In this document: positions 48,767-57,656 of the stretch, one piece after another
Position numbering within the stretch: the first letter of the stretch is position 1
How the letters are laid out: every line of letters begins with the position of its first letter
Assembly (NCBI GenBank): GCA_017881915.1
Contig: JADGQK010000006.1
Coordinates: 1-61,240, forward strand
Source: Chloroflexota bacterium
Lineage (GTDB): Bacteria > Chloroflexota > Limnocylindria > Limnocylindrales > CSP1-4
DNA length: 61,240 nt
Direction of reading: 5' to 3'
Made by a program: the position numbers and the translations under genes
The notes under the pieces: model-generated
Database searches by the model: none
What the model was told of the DNA's origin: nothing
The model's input: the letters and a program-made list of their open reading frames with translations, nothing else

Positions 48767-50301
48767 CAGCCGGCGACCTCCGCCGCGGCAGGTGGGCCGA
48801 CCGCATCCCCGGGCAATGGGCCGGGCGCGTCCGCGGCGGGTGCGCCGTCGCGGTCCGCGTACTGGGCGAGGTGGGCGGCCGCCTCGTGCTCGGACTTCGC
48901 GGCGACCGCCGTCGCCAGGGCAGGTCCGAAGGGCGCCCGAAGCACCCCCTCCTCGGTCACGATCGCGCTGATCAGCTCCGCCGGCGTCATGTCGAAGGCG
49001 GGGTTCCAGGCCTTGCCGAAGCGCGGCGCGATCCGGGTCTGACCAACGTGGAAGAGCTCGTCTTCGGAGCGCAGCTCGATCGGGATCGCGGAGCCGTCGG
49101 CCGTCGCCACGTCGACCGAGCTGAGCGGCGCGCAGACGTAGAAAGGCACGCCATGGCGAGCGGCCAGGACCGCCAACGGATAGGTCCCGATCTTGTTCGC
49201 GGTATCGCCGTTGGCGGCGATCCGGTCGGCGCCCACGAGGACGGCATCCACCCGGCCGGAAGCGAGCAGCGAGCCGGCCGCGCCATCGGCGATCAGGGTG
49301 TAGGGCACGCCGGCCTGGACCAGCTCCCAGGCCGTGAGCCGGGCGCCCTGGAGATACGGCCGAGTCTCGTCGACGAAGATCTCCAGCCGGCGGTTGGCCG
49401 ACCAGGCCGCCTGAACGACGCCCAGGGCGGTCCCGAACTGGCCACAGGCGAGCGGCCCCGTGTTGCAGTGGGTCAGCAGCCGGAGCTCCCGGTCGGGCGT
49501 CGCCGGCAGGATCGCCAGGCCGTACTCGGCCAGCGCGGCGTGATCCCGGGTTGCCTCGGCGCAGATCGCGTCGGCCTCGGCCCGAAGGACGTTGGCGACG
49601 ACCTCGCCGTCATCGCCCAGGTCCCCCAGCCGCTCGACCCGGGCGAGCATTCGATCGACCGCCCAGGCGATGTTGACGGCGGTCGGCCGGCTCTGGCGGA
49701 GAGCCGTTGCCGCGCCCCGGAGCAGGGCCCGTCGCTCCGATGGGGGCTGGCTGCGCGACTGCTCGGCCGTCAGGGCCAGGCCGTAGGCAGCCGCCTGGCC
49801 CAGTGCCGGCGCACCGCGAACCACCATCTCCCTGATCGCGACGGCGACCTGGCCGCCGTCGCTGCAGGGGTACTCGAGCAGCTGGCCAGGCAGCTTGCGC
49901 TGGTCGATGAACAGGATTCGATCCGCCTCCATCCGGAACGCCGTCCGGAACCCGCGCGACTCCCCGGGGGCCGGGTTGGCCAGGGCCGGTGCGGTCACGA
50001 CCGCGCCGTCAGCCAGGGCGGCTGTCGCCGTGATCATCGGATTGACCGGCGCGACGGGCTGGTTGAGGCCCAGCGCCGCTTCCGGGTTGAGCAGGACTCC
50101 CGCGGCATCCGAGGCCGCTCGTTGGAGCGCCCCGGCCGCGCCGGCGGCCGTCGCCGCCGTGTGGATCACCTCGACCGCAAACTGGCGGAAGAAACGGCGC
50201 CGGCCCAGGTCCACCTCGGCGCCTGGGTCCGGGGCGGCGGCAGAGGGACTGGCCGGGAGGCCTTCCCGGTCGGACGAATCGCCGTTGGTTGGGTCGCTCA
50301 C
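48766..50301 (-). CDS. mtnA: Methylthioribose-1-phosphate isomerase with N-terminal extension
   Basis: The C-terminal ~385 residues are MtnA, which converts methylthioribose-1-phosphate to the ribulose form in methionine salvage: MVVRGAPALGQAAAYG, catalytic Cys in THCNTGPLACGQFGTALG and Asp in VGADRIAANGDTANKIGTY. The reading from GTG 50301 adds about 125 residues: an acidic Pro/Ser start, RRRFFRQF (residues 34-41) followed by an Ala-rich helix, and a linker. This looks like a twin-arginine or membrane-associating segment, odd for a cytoplasmic enzyme. No other mtn genes are nearby. The start is uncertain as no ribosome site is evident. Confidence 0.88.
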   Translation of the reverse strand: MSDPTNGDSSDREGLPASPSAAAPDPGAEVDLGRRRFFRQFAVEVIHTAATAAGAAGALQRAASDAAGVLLNPEAALGLNQPVAPVNPMITATAALADGAVVTAPALANPAPGESRGFRTAFRMEADRILFIDQRKLPGQLLEYPCSDGGQVAVAIREMVVRGAPALGQAAAYGLALTAEQSRSQPPSERRALLRGAATALRQSRPTAVNIAWAVDRMLARVERLGDLGDDGEVVANVLRAEADAICAEATRDHAALAEYGLAILPATPDRELRLLTHCNTGPLACGQFGTALGVVQAAWSANRRLEIFVDETRPYLQGARLTAWELVQAGVPYTLIADGAAGSLLASGRVDAVLVGADRIAANGDTANKIGTYPLAVLAARHGVPFYVCAPLSSVDVATADGSAIPIELRSEDELFHVGQTRIAPRFGKAWNPAFDMTPAELISAIVTEEGVLRAPFGPALATAVAAKSEHEAAAHLAQYADRDGAPAADAPGPLPGDAVGPPAAAEVAG

Positions 50302-50311
50302 CGTGTGCGGC

Positions 50312-50833
50312 TCAGTAGCGGACGACGCTCTCGACCCGGATGCCCTGGAGCCGCTCGCGTCCCTTGAGGAACTCGAGCTCGACGAGGAAGCCCAGGCCGA
50401 CCACCTCGCCCTGCAACCGCTCGACCAGGTCGATCGTGCCGCGGACCGTCCCGCCGGTGGCCAGGAGGTCGTCGACGATGAGGACCCGCTGGCCCGGTTG
50501 AATCGCGTCGCGGTGGATCTCGAGCGTGTTCGAGCCGTACTCCAGGGCGTATTCAACGGTGATCGTCTCGGCCGGCAGCTTGCCCAGCTTGCGCACGGGC
50601 ACGAGTCCGGCCTTGAGCAGGTAGGCCATCGGGGCGCTGAAGATGAAACCACGCGATTCCATGCCCACGACCAGGTCGACCTTGTCCCCGCGCCACGGCT
50701 CGAGCATCAGGTCGATCGACTCCAGGTAGGCAGCCGGGTCCTTCAGCAGCGTGGTGATGTCGTAGAACAGGATGCCTGGCTTCGGGAAATCGGGAATCTC
50801 GCGAATCCTGGCGCGGAGTTCCTCGGCGGACAT
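50312..50833 (-). CDS. apt: Adenine phosphoribosyltransferase
   Basis: A 173-residue enzyme salvaging adenine to AMP with PRPP. It has IPDFPKPGILFYDITTLLKD, GMESRGFIFSAPMAY and the PRPP loop VLIVDDLLATGGT. Adenine is released when methylthioadenosine is broken down, so pairing with mtnA is sensible. It starts at ATG 50833, 65 bases after the MFS gene, with a hairpin in the spacer. Confidence 0.95.
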   Translation of the reverse strand: MSAEELRARIREIPDFPKPGILFYDITTLLKDPAAYLESIDLMLEPWRGDKVDLVVGMESRGFIFSAPMAYLLKAGLVPVRKLGKLPAETITVEYALEYGSNTLEIHRDAIQPGQRVLIVDDLLATGGTVRGTIDLVERLQGEVVGLGFLVELEFLKGRERLQGIRVESVVRY

Positions 50834-50869
50834 TCGGCTTGGGGCCTCCGGTGAGGTGGCTGGCTCAAT

Positions 50870-50887
50870 CGCAGGAGTGCACCTGCG
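50870..50887. promoter_or_regulatory. Hairpin CGCAGG-N6-CCTGCG upstream of apt
   Basis: A perfect 6-base inverted repeat with a 6-base loop lies in the MFS-apt spacer. A minus-strand TAGACT (50896-50901), overlapping the MFS stop codon, could be an internal -10 box, placing this hairpin at the 5' end of an apt transcript. It might equally attenuate read-through. Confidence 0.3.
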
Positions 50888-50898
50888 GAGGTTGCAGT

Positions 50899-52326
50899 CT
50901 ACCGCGCCTCCAGCGCCGCGCGAGCCCGGGTTAGCGGGCCGCCCAGCCGGCCTGACAGGCCGAAGCCGACGAGACCAACCAGCGCCCCGACCGCGAAGGC
51001 GGCGAGCAACCCGCCCCAGGCTGGTTCGCCGACCCGGGCGGCGATCGCGATCAGGGCGCCGGCCACCCCGGTCCCCAGGGCAGTGCCCAGGACATCGCTG
51101 AGCTGGAGTGCCGCAGTTGCCGCTCCCTGGCCATCGAGCGGGGCCTCGGCGAGGACGATCAGCGAGAGCGGCGCGTAGCTCAGGCCCATGCCCAGGCCGG
51201 CGATCGCCCAGGCGAGCATGGCCACCACCACGGGCACGCCGGGCGACAGGACCAGGGCCAGGATGGCGATGCCGAGCAATACCAACGCGAAGCCCCAGGC
51301 GACAAACCGGCGCACCCCAAGGCGATCGACGTGGCGGGCCTGGATCCAGGCGCCGACCGTCCAGGTCAGGGTCGCCACCGTCAGCGCGAGCCCGGCCGCG
51401 CTGGCGTCCATGCCACGCCAGCTGATCAGGGCCAGCGGCACGTAGGCGTCAACGCTGAAGAAGGCGAAGGTCAACAGTCCGCGAACGAGGATGGCGGCAG
51501 GCAGGCCGGGTTGGGCCACGAGCGTCCCGGCCGGGGTCAGCCGCTGGAATGCCGGGAGGCCGATCGCGATCCCCAGCCCGATCAGGGCGAGACCTGGGAA
51601 GAGGGTCGCACTCGTCAGGCCCACGACCAGCAGGCCGGCGCCACCGGTCAACAACAACGCCCAGGTCAGGCGCCCGCGGAAGAGCCCCGCGGCCGGACGG
51701 ATCCCCTCCGCCTCGGGCACGACCGGCTCAGACGCTACCCGGGCGATTGCCGGAATCGTCAGGAGCCCGGCGATCACGACGAGAGGCAGTAGCCCGAGGA
51801 AGACGAGCCGCCAGCTGGCGTGCTCGGCAATCAGGCCACTGATCGCCGGGCCGATGATCCCGGGCACGACCCAGGCCGTCGACAGGACGGCAAACATCCG
51901 GGGCCGAAGGGCCGGCGGCAGTGCCCGGGCGATCGCGACGTAGGCCACCGGCGCGATCCCGCCGGCCCCGAAGCCCTGCAGCAGTCGAGCGCCGACCAGG
52001 ACCGCCATCGACGGGGCGAGCCCGCCGATCAGCAGGCCGGCGGCAAACAGGCCGAGGCCGATCGTCAACGGGCGGACCAGGCCGCCCCGGTCGATCAGCC
52101 CGCCCAGGATGACGATCCCGACGAGGTCGCCCAGGAAGAACGAGCTGAAGACCCAGCCGTACAGCTCGATCCCGCCCAGCTCCCGGGCGACGATCGGCAT
52201 CGCCGTCGCGACCGCCAGCGATTCGAACGCCACGAGCGTGATCGTGAGGACGAGGCCGACCGAGATGGCCCGCCGTCCGGCCGAGAACAGGCCGCCTGCC
52301 TCGACCGGCCAGGCCGCCTCAGGCAT
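50899..52326 (-). CDS. MFS transporter, drug:H+ antiporter-like
   Basis: A 475-residue protein with 12-14 predicted helices. The motif-A-like loop GGLIDRGGLVRPLTIG between helices 2 and 3 and the motif-C-like WVVPGIIGPAISGLIAEHASWRLVFLG segment place it with major facilitator drug/proton antiporters (EmrB/QacA side). The substrate is unknown. Its ATG lies inside the end of mfd (8-base overlap). Confidence 0.88.
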   Translation of the reverse strand: MPEAAWPVEAGGLFSAGRRAISVGLVLTITLVAFESLAVATAMPIVARELGGIELYGWVFSSFFLGDLVGIVILGGLIDRGGLVRPLTIGLGLFAAGLLIGGLAPSMAVLVGARLLQGFGAGGIAPVAYVAIARALPPALRPRMFAVLSTAWVVPGIIGPAISGLIAEHASWRLVFLGLLPLVVIAGLLTIPAIARVASEPVVPEAEGIRPAAGLFRGRLTWALLLTGGAGLLVVGLTSATLFPGLALIGLGIAIGLPAFQRLTPAGTLVAQPGLPAAILVRGLLTFAFFSVDAYVPLALISWRGMDASAAGLALTVATLTWTVGAWIQARHVDRLGVRRFVAWGFALVLLGIAILALVLSPGVPVVVAMLAWAIAGLGMGLSYAPLSLIVLAEAPLDGQGAATAALQLSDVLGTALGTGVAGALIAIAARVGEPAWGGLLAAFAVGALVGLVGFGLSGRLGGPLTRARAALEAR

Positions 52327-55300
52327 CGTCGCCGGCGGGGTTCACCTCGGACAGGCGGGCGACGACGGCCTGGGTCAGTCCCCAGCCCAGCCGCGGATCA
52401 CGAGGCAGGCGGATCCGGACCTGGTTGCTGGCGAACGTCACATCGCCCGGACGCACCCCAGGCAGGCCCAGGCCGGCCGCCCGCTGCCCGCCCCCGGCCG
52501 GTCCGAGCAGGCGCATCGCCGTCGCCCGGCTCAGGGCGCCGAACCGGACGACAAGCTGGCCGTCCTCGCGCGAGATCGAGGCGATCCCCGCCGCCTCGGC
52601 CGCGAGGCGCAACTCGGCCACCTCCACCAGGCGCACGACCGGCAGGGGCAGCGGACCGAATCGATCGGCCGCCTCGCGCCGGAAGGCGCTCAGGTCGTCG
52701 GCATTGCGGGCCCGGGCGAGGCGCCGGTAGAGCTCCAGCTTCTGGGCTACGTCGGGCACGTATTCGTCAGGGAGATGGGCCTCGATCGGCAGGTCGAGGA
52801 CTGCCTGGGTCGGCGGCAGGTTCGGCTCGCGCTCCTCACGCCGGGCCTTGACCTCCTCGACGGCATCGGCCAGCAGCCGGCTGTACAGGTCGAAGCCCAC
52901 CGCGGCCATGTGGCCGGACTGCTCGCCGCCGAGGATGTTGCCGGCACCCCGGATCTCGAGGTCGGACAGCGCGATCTGGAAGCCGGCCCCCAGCTCGGAC
53001 GCATTGAAGATCGCCTGGAGCCGCTTGCGCGCCTCGTCCGACAGGCGCTCACGGCGGCGATAGAGGAGGTAGGCGAACGCCCGTCGGCTGGACCGTCCCA
53101 CCCGGCCCCGGAGCTGGTAGAGCTGGGCCAGCCCGAGCGTGTCGGCCCGGTCGATGATGATGGTGTTCGCGTTCGGGATGTCGAGCCCCGACTCGATGAT
53201 CGTGGTGCACACGAGGACGTCAGCCGCTCCGCCGGCGAAGGTGATCATCACCTGCTCCAGGCTGCCTTCGGGCATCTGGCCGTGGCCGACCACGATCCGA
53301 GCGTCGGGCAGCATCCCGCGCAGTTGCTGGGCCTGGGCCTCAATCGTCTCGACCCGGTTGTGGACGTAGAAGACCTGGCCACCCCGGTCGAGCTCACGCT
53401 CGATCGCGTCCCGGACGAGCCCGGCGGTGGCCTCGGCGACGCGCGTCTGGATCGGCAGGCGATCCTCCGGCGGCGTCTCGATCACGCTCAGGTCGCGCAC
53501 CCCGGCCAGGGCCAGGTTGAGCGTCCGCGGGATCGGCGTGGCCGACAGGGTCAGGACGTCAACCTCGCGCCGGAGCCGTTTCAGGCGTTCCTTGGCCGCG
53601 ACGCCAAAGCGCTGCTCCTCGTCGACGACGACCAGCCCCAGGTCGCGGAAATGAACATCCCTGGAGAGCAGTCGATGGGTGCCGATCACCAGGTCGACCG
53701 AACCGCTGGCCAGGCCGGCGATCGTCGCCGCCTGCTCTCGGGCCGGGACGAACCGGCTGAGCAGCCGTACGGTCAGCGGGAACGCGGCGAATCGCTGCGA
53801 GAACGTGGTGTCGTGCTGGGCGGCGAGCACGGTCGTCGGCACGAGGACGGCCACCTGGCGGCCGCCCTGGATCGCCTTGAACGCAGCCCGGATCGCCACC
53901 TCCGTCTTGCCGTAGCCAACATCGCCAACGACCAGGCGATCCATCGGCCGGCGCGACTCCATGTCGGCCTTCGTCTCCGCGACCGCCCGGAGCTGGTCGA
54001 CCGTCTCCTCGTACGGGAAGCTCGCTTCCATCTCGCCCTGCCAGGGCGTATCGAGCGCAAAGGAGTGGCCCTCAGCACCGGCGCGGGTCGCGTAGAGCTC
54101 GAGGAGCTCCTCGGCCAGGTCGTCGACGGCCTTCTTGACCCGCTGCTTCGTGCGCAGCCAGTCGGTGCCCCCGAGCCGGCTGAGGGCCGGGTGTTCGCCA
54201 CCGGAGTAGCGGCTCACCCGGGCAATCTGCTCGACCGGCACGTAGATCCGGTCGCCACCGGCGAAGCTCAGCTCGAGGTAGTCGCGTTCCTCGCCCGAAG
54301 CACCGCGCCGGAGCATCTGCTCGTAGCGGGCGATGCCGTGGTCGATGTGGACGACGAGGTCGCCTGCCGCGAGCCGCTCCAGGATGTCCCGCGGAACGAC
54401 CCGCCGGAGGGCCTTCGGACGGCGGACGCGAACCGAGCCAAAGAGCTCGCGATCGGTGATCACGAGCAGGCCGTCCGGGCCGCCACTGAAGCCACCGTTC
54501 AGGCTGCGCTCGATCAGGGTGATCGTACCGGGCGGCGGGGCGACAAGCAGCTTGTTCGTGACCCCAACCGGCCGGCCGGCCTCCGAGAGCAGCTCGGCCA
54601 GGCGGGGTGCCTGATCCGAGGCCAGGATGATCCGGACACCCTCCGCGCTCCATCCCTCGAGCGACTCGGCCAACCGGCCGGTCCGGGCGGCCGGCACGAC
54701 CGGCTCGCGCCAGCCGAAGAGATCACCCGACGACAGGCCCCGGGCGGCCATCGACGTGCCGGCGGCCTCGCTCGCCTCGGACTCCCAGGTGAGCTCCAGG
54801 GTCCGCGACCGGACCAGCCGGCTCTTCCAGTCGCGCGGCCCCAGGTACGTGACCGGCCAGTCCTTCGGCAGCTCGCCCGCGGCCACGAGCTCGGTCCGGC
54901 GCTCGTCCGCCTGGCGCCACAGGAATTGAGCCGCCTCGGCCAGGTCGCCCGGCTCGTCGAGGATGACCAGGGTCTCTGGGGCGATGTGGTCCAACCCGGT
55001 GGCCGGGCAGATGATGCCGGCCCAGATCTCGGCAGCATCCCCCGCATGGAGCGCCCGTCCTCCCTCGGAACGCGCGGTTGCCGCATGCGCCCCTTCGCTG
55101 CGCGTCCCCTCGAACCGGGCGAGGTCGACCACAAGGCGCTCGGGCAAACGCGCCACCGCCTTGCCCAACCCGGTCCGGATCAACTCTGCGCCGCCGGCCG
55201 GGATGAGGAATTCGGTGGCCGGCAGGAGCTCGATCGAGCCGATCCGCTCGGTCGTACGCTGGTCGGTCGGGTCAAAGCTGCGCAGCGAATCGACCTCGTC

Positions 55301-56161
55301 GCCGAACAGCTCGATCCGGACGGGCAGGGCCGAGCCGGGCGGGAAGACATCGACGATCCCACCCCGCCGGGCGAACTCGCCCCGACCGGCCACTTCGATG
55401 ACCGGCTGGTAGCCGAGACCGAGCAGCTCGAGCAGGAATCGGTCGAGCACGAGCCGATCGCCGGGCACGAGGCGGCGCGGCTGTGCGGGCAGATCGGCCG
55501 CGGTCAGGGTGTGCTGGAGGAGTGCCTGGACGCTGGCGACCAGGACCCGGGCAGTGCCGCTGCGCCAGGCCGCCAGCGCCGCGACCCGGGCGGCGGTCTC
55601 ATCGGGGACGAGCTCACTCCGCTCGTAGGCCAGGGCGGTCCGCGGCTCGAGCACCACGACCAACCCGGGGTCACCCAGCCAGGCCCCGAGCTCCTCCGCC
55701 AGGCGGTCGCCGATCTCGGAATCGCGGGCGATCCACAGGAGGCGCTCGCCGGTCGCCACCAGGGCCGCCCCGAGGAAACTCTTCGCCCCGTGCGGGATCG
55801 TCGTCAGGCCCGCGTGGCGCCCGCTCGAAGGGAGGGCCCCAGTCGCCAGCCCGATGCGCTCCCGAAGGGCGCCGAACGAGCCCGTGGCCACGAGGAGTGG
55901 CGGCAGGGCCGAGAGGTCGGGCACACGGCGCGCTGCTCGGGACACTGCCGCCTGCACGGTGGCCCTGGCCGCGGCCGACCTGACGACTTCGGCTGCCTCA
56001 AGGCGGCGAGCGTCGTCCACCTCGGCATCGACCGCTGCAACGTCGAAGTCGACGGCCGTCGATTCGGTCTTCGCCTTGCGCTCGGCGTACTCGCTCGAGA
56101 TCCGCTCGACGAGCCGGCGCTCGGCACCGCGTTTGCCCCGGAACGGCGGACGCTCGTTCAT
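52319..56161 (-). CDS. mfd: Transcription-repair coupling factor Mfd
   Basis: A 1,280-residue DNA translocase that removes stalled RNA polymerase and recruits UvrABC. In order: an N-terminal UvrB-like region (about 90-430) without helicase activity; the RNA-polymerase interaction module (about 595-665, LAAGDLVVHIDHGIARY); RecG-like translocase with Walker A GDVGYGKTE (746-754) and DEEQ (847-850); and the C-terminal autoinhibitory domain. It is about 100 residues longer than the E. coli protein, partly from an extra charged N-terminus. ATG 56161 overlaps the pth stop by 4 bases. Confidence 0.96.
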   Translation of the reverse strand: MNERPPFRGKRGAERRLVERISSEYAERKAKTESTAVDFDVAAVDAEVDDARRLEAAEVVRSAAARATVQAAVSRAARRVPDLSALPPLLVATGSFGALRERIGLATGALPSSGRHAGLTTIPHGAKSFLGAALVATGERLLWIARDSEIGDRLAEELGAWLGDPGLVVVLEPRTALAYERSELVPDETAARVAALAAWRSGTARVLVASVQALLQHTLTAADLPAQPRRLVPGDRLVLDRFLLELLGLGYQPVIEVAGRGEFARRGGIVDVFPPGSALPVRIELFGDEVDSLRSFDPTDQRTTERIGSIELLPATEFLIPAGGAELIRTGLGKAVARLPERLVVDLARFEGTRSEGAHAATARSEGGRALHAGDAAEIWAGIICPATGLDHIAPETLVILDEPGDLAEAAQFLWRQADERRTELVAAGELPKDWPVTYLGPRDWKSRLVRSRTLELTWESEASEAAGTSMAARGLSSGDLFGWREPVVPAARTGRLAESLEGWSAEGVRIILASDQAPRLAELLSEAGRPVGVTNKLLVAPPPGTITLIERSLNGGFSGGPDGLLVITDRELFGSVRVRRPKALRRVVPRDILERLAAGDLVVHIDHGIARYEQMLRRGASGEERDYLELSFAGGDRIYVPVEQIARVSRYSGGEHPALSRLGGTDWLRTKQRVKKAVDDLAEELLELYATRAGAEGHSFALDTPWQGEMEASFPYEETVDQLRAVAETKADMESRRPMDRLVVGDVGYGKTEVAIRAAFKAIQGGRQVAVLVPTTVLAAQHDTTFSQRFAAFPLTVRLLSRFVPAREQAATIAGLASGSVDLVIGTHRLLSRDVHFRDLGLVVVDEEQRFGVAAKERLKRLRREVDVLTLSATPIPRTLNLALAGVRDLSVIETPPEDRLPIQTRVAEATAGLVRDAIERELDRGGQVFYVHNRVETIEAQAQQLRGMLPDARIVVGHGQMPEGSLEQVMITFAGGAADVLVCTTIIESGLDIPNANTIIIDRADTLGLAQLYQLRGRVGRSSRRAFAYLLYRRRERLSDEARKRLQAIFNASELGAGFQIALSDLEIRGAGNILGGEQSGHMAAVGFDLYSRLLADAVEEVKARREEREPNLPPTQAVLDLPIEAHLPDEYVPDVAQKLELYRRLARARNADDLSAFRREAADRFGPLPLPVVRLVEVAELRLAAEAAGIASISREDGQLVVRFGALSRATAMRLLGPAGGGQRAAGLGLPGVRPGDVTFASNQVRIRLPRDPRLGWGLTQAVVARLSEVNPAGDDA

Positions 56162-56844
56162 TCCTCGGTGTCGGCCGGGCGGGGCTTGCGCCAGCCGGTC
56201 TTCGTCCGGCGCACGCCATCGCTGCCCGGCGGTCCGTCGACCTCGCCCGGCGCGGCCAGTCGCTCGGCATCGGCCGGGCGGAGCAGGAAGCTGTTGAAGC
56301 GGTTGGCGGCCTTCGAGGTGCCATCTCGGGCCCAGGCCTCGACGGCGTCCGCGGCTGCCTCGAGGAACTCATCGAGGCGTCCCTGCTCATCGGCGCTGAA
56401 CGCGGAGAGAACGTGGTCGAGCGCGCCGTGATCGGGATCGCCGATCCCCACCCGAAGCCGGCTGAAGCCCTCGTTCGAGAGCTCGTCGATGATCGAGCCC
56501 AGACCGTTGTGGCCACCCGCGCCCCCACCCTCGCGGAAGCGCAGCTTGCCGAACGGCAGCGCGAAATCGTCGGCCACGACGAGCAGGTCGACCAGCGGCG
56601 CGTGCTCGCGAGCAAGGACCTTGCGGACGGCCAGGCCCGAGTCGTTCATGAACGTCAGGGGCTTGACCAGGATGAGATCGAGGCCCCGGAAGCGACCCTG
56701 GACGACCGAGCTCGCATCGCGCGTCCGGCCGCGCCCTGACCAGCCGGCCCGATCGGCAATCCGATCGAGCACCATCCAGCCGGCGTTATGGCGGGTCTTC
56801 GCGTACTGGCTGCCTGGGTTCCCCAGGCCAACGACGATCTTCAC
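56158..56844 (-). CDS. pth: Peptidyl-tRNA hydrolase
   Basis: A 228-residue enzyme that frees tRNA from aborted peptidyl-tRNA. Active-site residues are visible: His19 in TRHNAGW, Asn67 in KPLTFMN and Asp92/93 in ADDFALP. GTG 56844 is preceded by GGAG 7 bases upstream. The C-terminal ~35 residues are a basic, proline-rich tail beyond the family core. It leads the pth-mfd-MFS run, a common pth-mfd pairing. Confidence 0.95.
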   Translation of the reverse strand: MKIVVGLGNPGSQYAKTRHNAGWMVLDRIADRAGWSGRGRTRDASSVVQGRFRGLDLILVKPLTFMNDSGLAVRKVLAREHAPLVDLLVVADDFALPFGKLRFREGGGAGGHNGLGSIIDELSNEGFSRLRVGIGDPDHGALDHVLSAFSADEQGRLDEFLEAAADAVEAWARDGTSKAANRFNSFLLRPADAERLAAPGEVDGPPGSDGVRRTKTGWRKPRPADTEE

Positions 56845-56997
56845 CGATGCTCCGTGGCATGCCGAAGGGGCCCAAACCGTCCTCGGCGGGCCACGCCCCG
56901 ATGGTATCAGCGTCGTGCGACCCGGGCCTGACCCGGCCCGCGTCCCTGGCCCAAGGTTCGGCCGCCGCGCCAGGCTGTCGGGCGGCCTGGTGGCGGC

Positions 56998-57105
56998 CTG
57001 GTCCGAGCCCTGGTCCGAGGCCTGGTCCGAGGCCTGGTCCGAGGCCTGGTCCGAGGCCTGGTCCGAGCCCTGGTCCGAGCCCTGGTCCGAGCCCTGGTCC
57101 GAGCC
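56998..57105. repeat. 12-base tandem repeat CTGGTCCGAG(C/G)C, nine copies
   Basis: Nine uninterrupted copies of CTGGTCCGAGSC occupy 108 bases; copies 2-5 end GGC while copy 1 and copies 6-9 end GCC. There are no unique spacers, so it is not a CRISPR array. Confidence 0.9.
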
Positions 57106-57121
57106 CTTGCCGTCGCTATAT

Positions 57122-57288
57122 ACATCCCAGGTTTAGTGGACGCGCCTGCGTGCCGGAATCGGTGCTCGCGGAGCTCCCCGGTGACCCTCGGGCCACCGGT
57201 CCATGCACGAAACCCGGTCAGCGGACCAGCCCAGACCTGCCCGGACCGGCAATCGACGCCGGAAACGTGCTCGCTAGACCTGGGATGT
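57122..57288. repeat. 167-base segment with 14-base terminal inverted repeats
   Basis: ACATCCCAGGTTTA at 57122-57135 and TAGACCTGGGATGT at 57275-57288 are inverted copies with one mismatch. The interior has no clear gene. It lies just after the 12-base tandem array and may be a small non-autonomous element. Confidence 0.45.
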
Positions 57289-57656
57289 CTGCGGCGGACG
57301 TCGGCGCAGATCGGACCTGGTCTTCTCATCCGCACGGCGACCCACCTCGTCGGCGTCGAGATCGAGGGCCCGAGCCAGCCCTTCCTGCTCGTCAGCTCTG
57401 CGGAGCGCGATCGCGGCCAGGACAGCCTCGACCGGGCTGGCACTCCACCTTGCGTTGAGGACATCAACGTGACGATTCATGTGGCTCGGCGTGCATCGAC
57501 GACTGCCTTGACCCCGCTGGCGTCCTGGTCGGCTTCACCCTTGACAGGCCGATGGGGCGGGCGCACGTTTGCCTCATGGGAGTACAGCCTCCTGGGATAG
57601 CCGCCGATGCGGCGCGCAAGGCTCTCCCTGCGAACCAGGTGGCCAGGATCGGCTCG

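Larger units (their letters stand above)
56845..57656. other. Repeat-rich non-coding spacer
   Basis: These 812 bases between pth and a lipoprotein gene hold a 12-base tandem array, an inverted-repeat pair and no convincing gene. A 68-codon minus-strand reading (57274-57480) and Arg/Thr- or Trp/Ser/Glu-repeat readings are judged spurious. Confidence 0.55.

Noticed and set aside
52109-56431. A 1,440-codon open frame antisense to mfd
   Set aside because: It mirrors a confidently identified gene, is rich in Arg/Gly/Asp-type residues, shows no domain, and is expected in very G+C-rich DNA where antisense stops are rare. Similar long antisense frames over metK/alpha-galactosidase (38397-42116) and accC (7223-8938) were rejected for the same reason.
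56998-57105. CRISPR array
   Set aside because: The 12-base units are contiguous with no unique spacers, and there are no cas genes.
56907-57467. Open frames encoding Arg-Thr or Trp-Ser-Glu peptide repeats
   Set aside because: They are direct translations of the 12-base tandem DNA repeat, with no start signal or domain on either side.
57274-57480. A 68-codon minus-strand frame with a helical-looking sequence
   Set aside because: It ends inside the inverted repeat, has no ribosome site or promoter box at the right place, and has no recognisable homologue.
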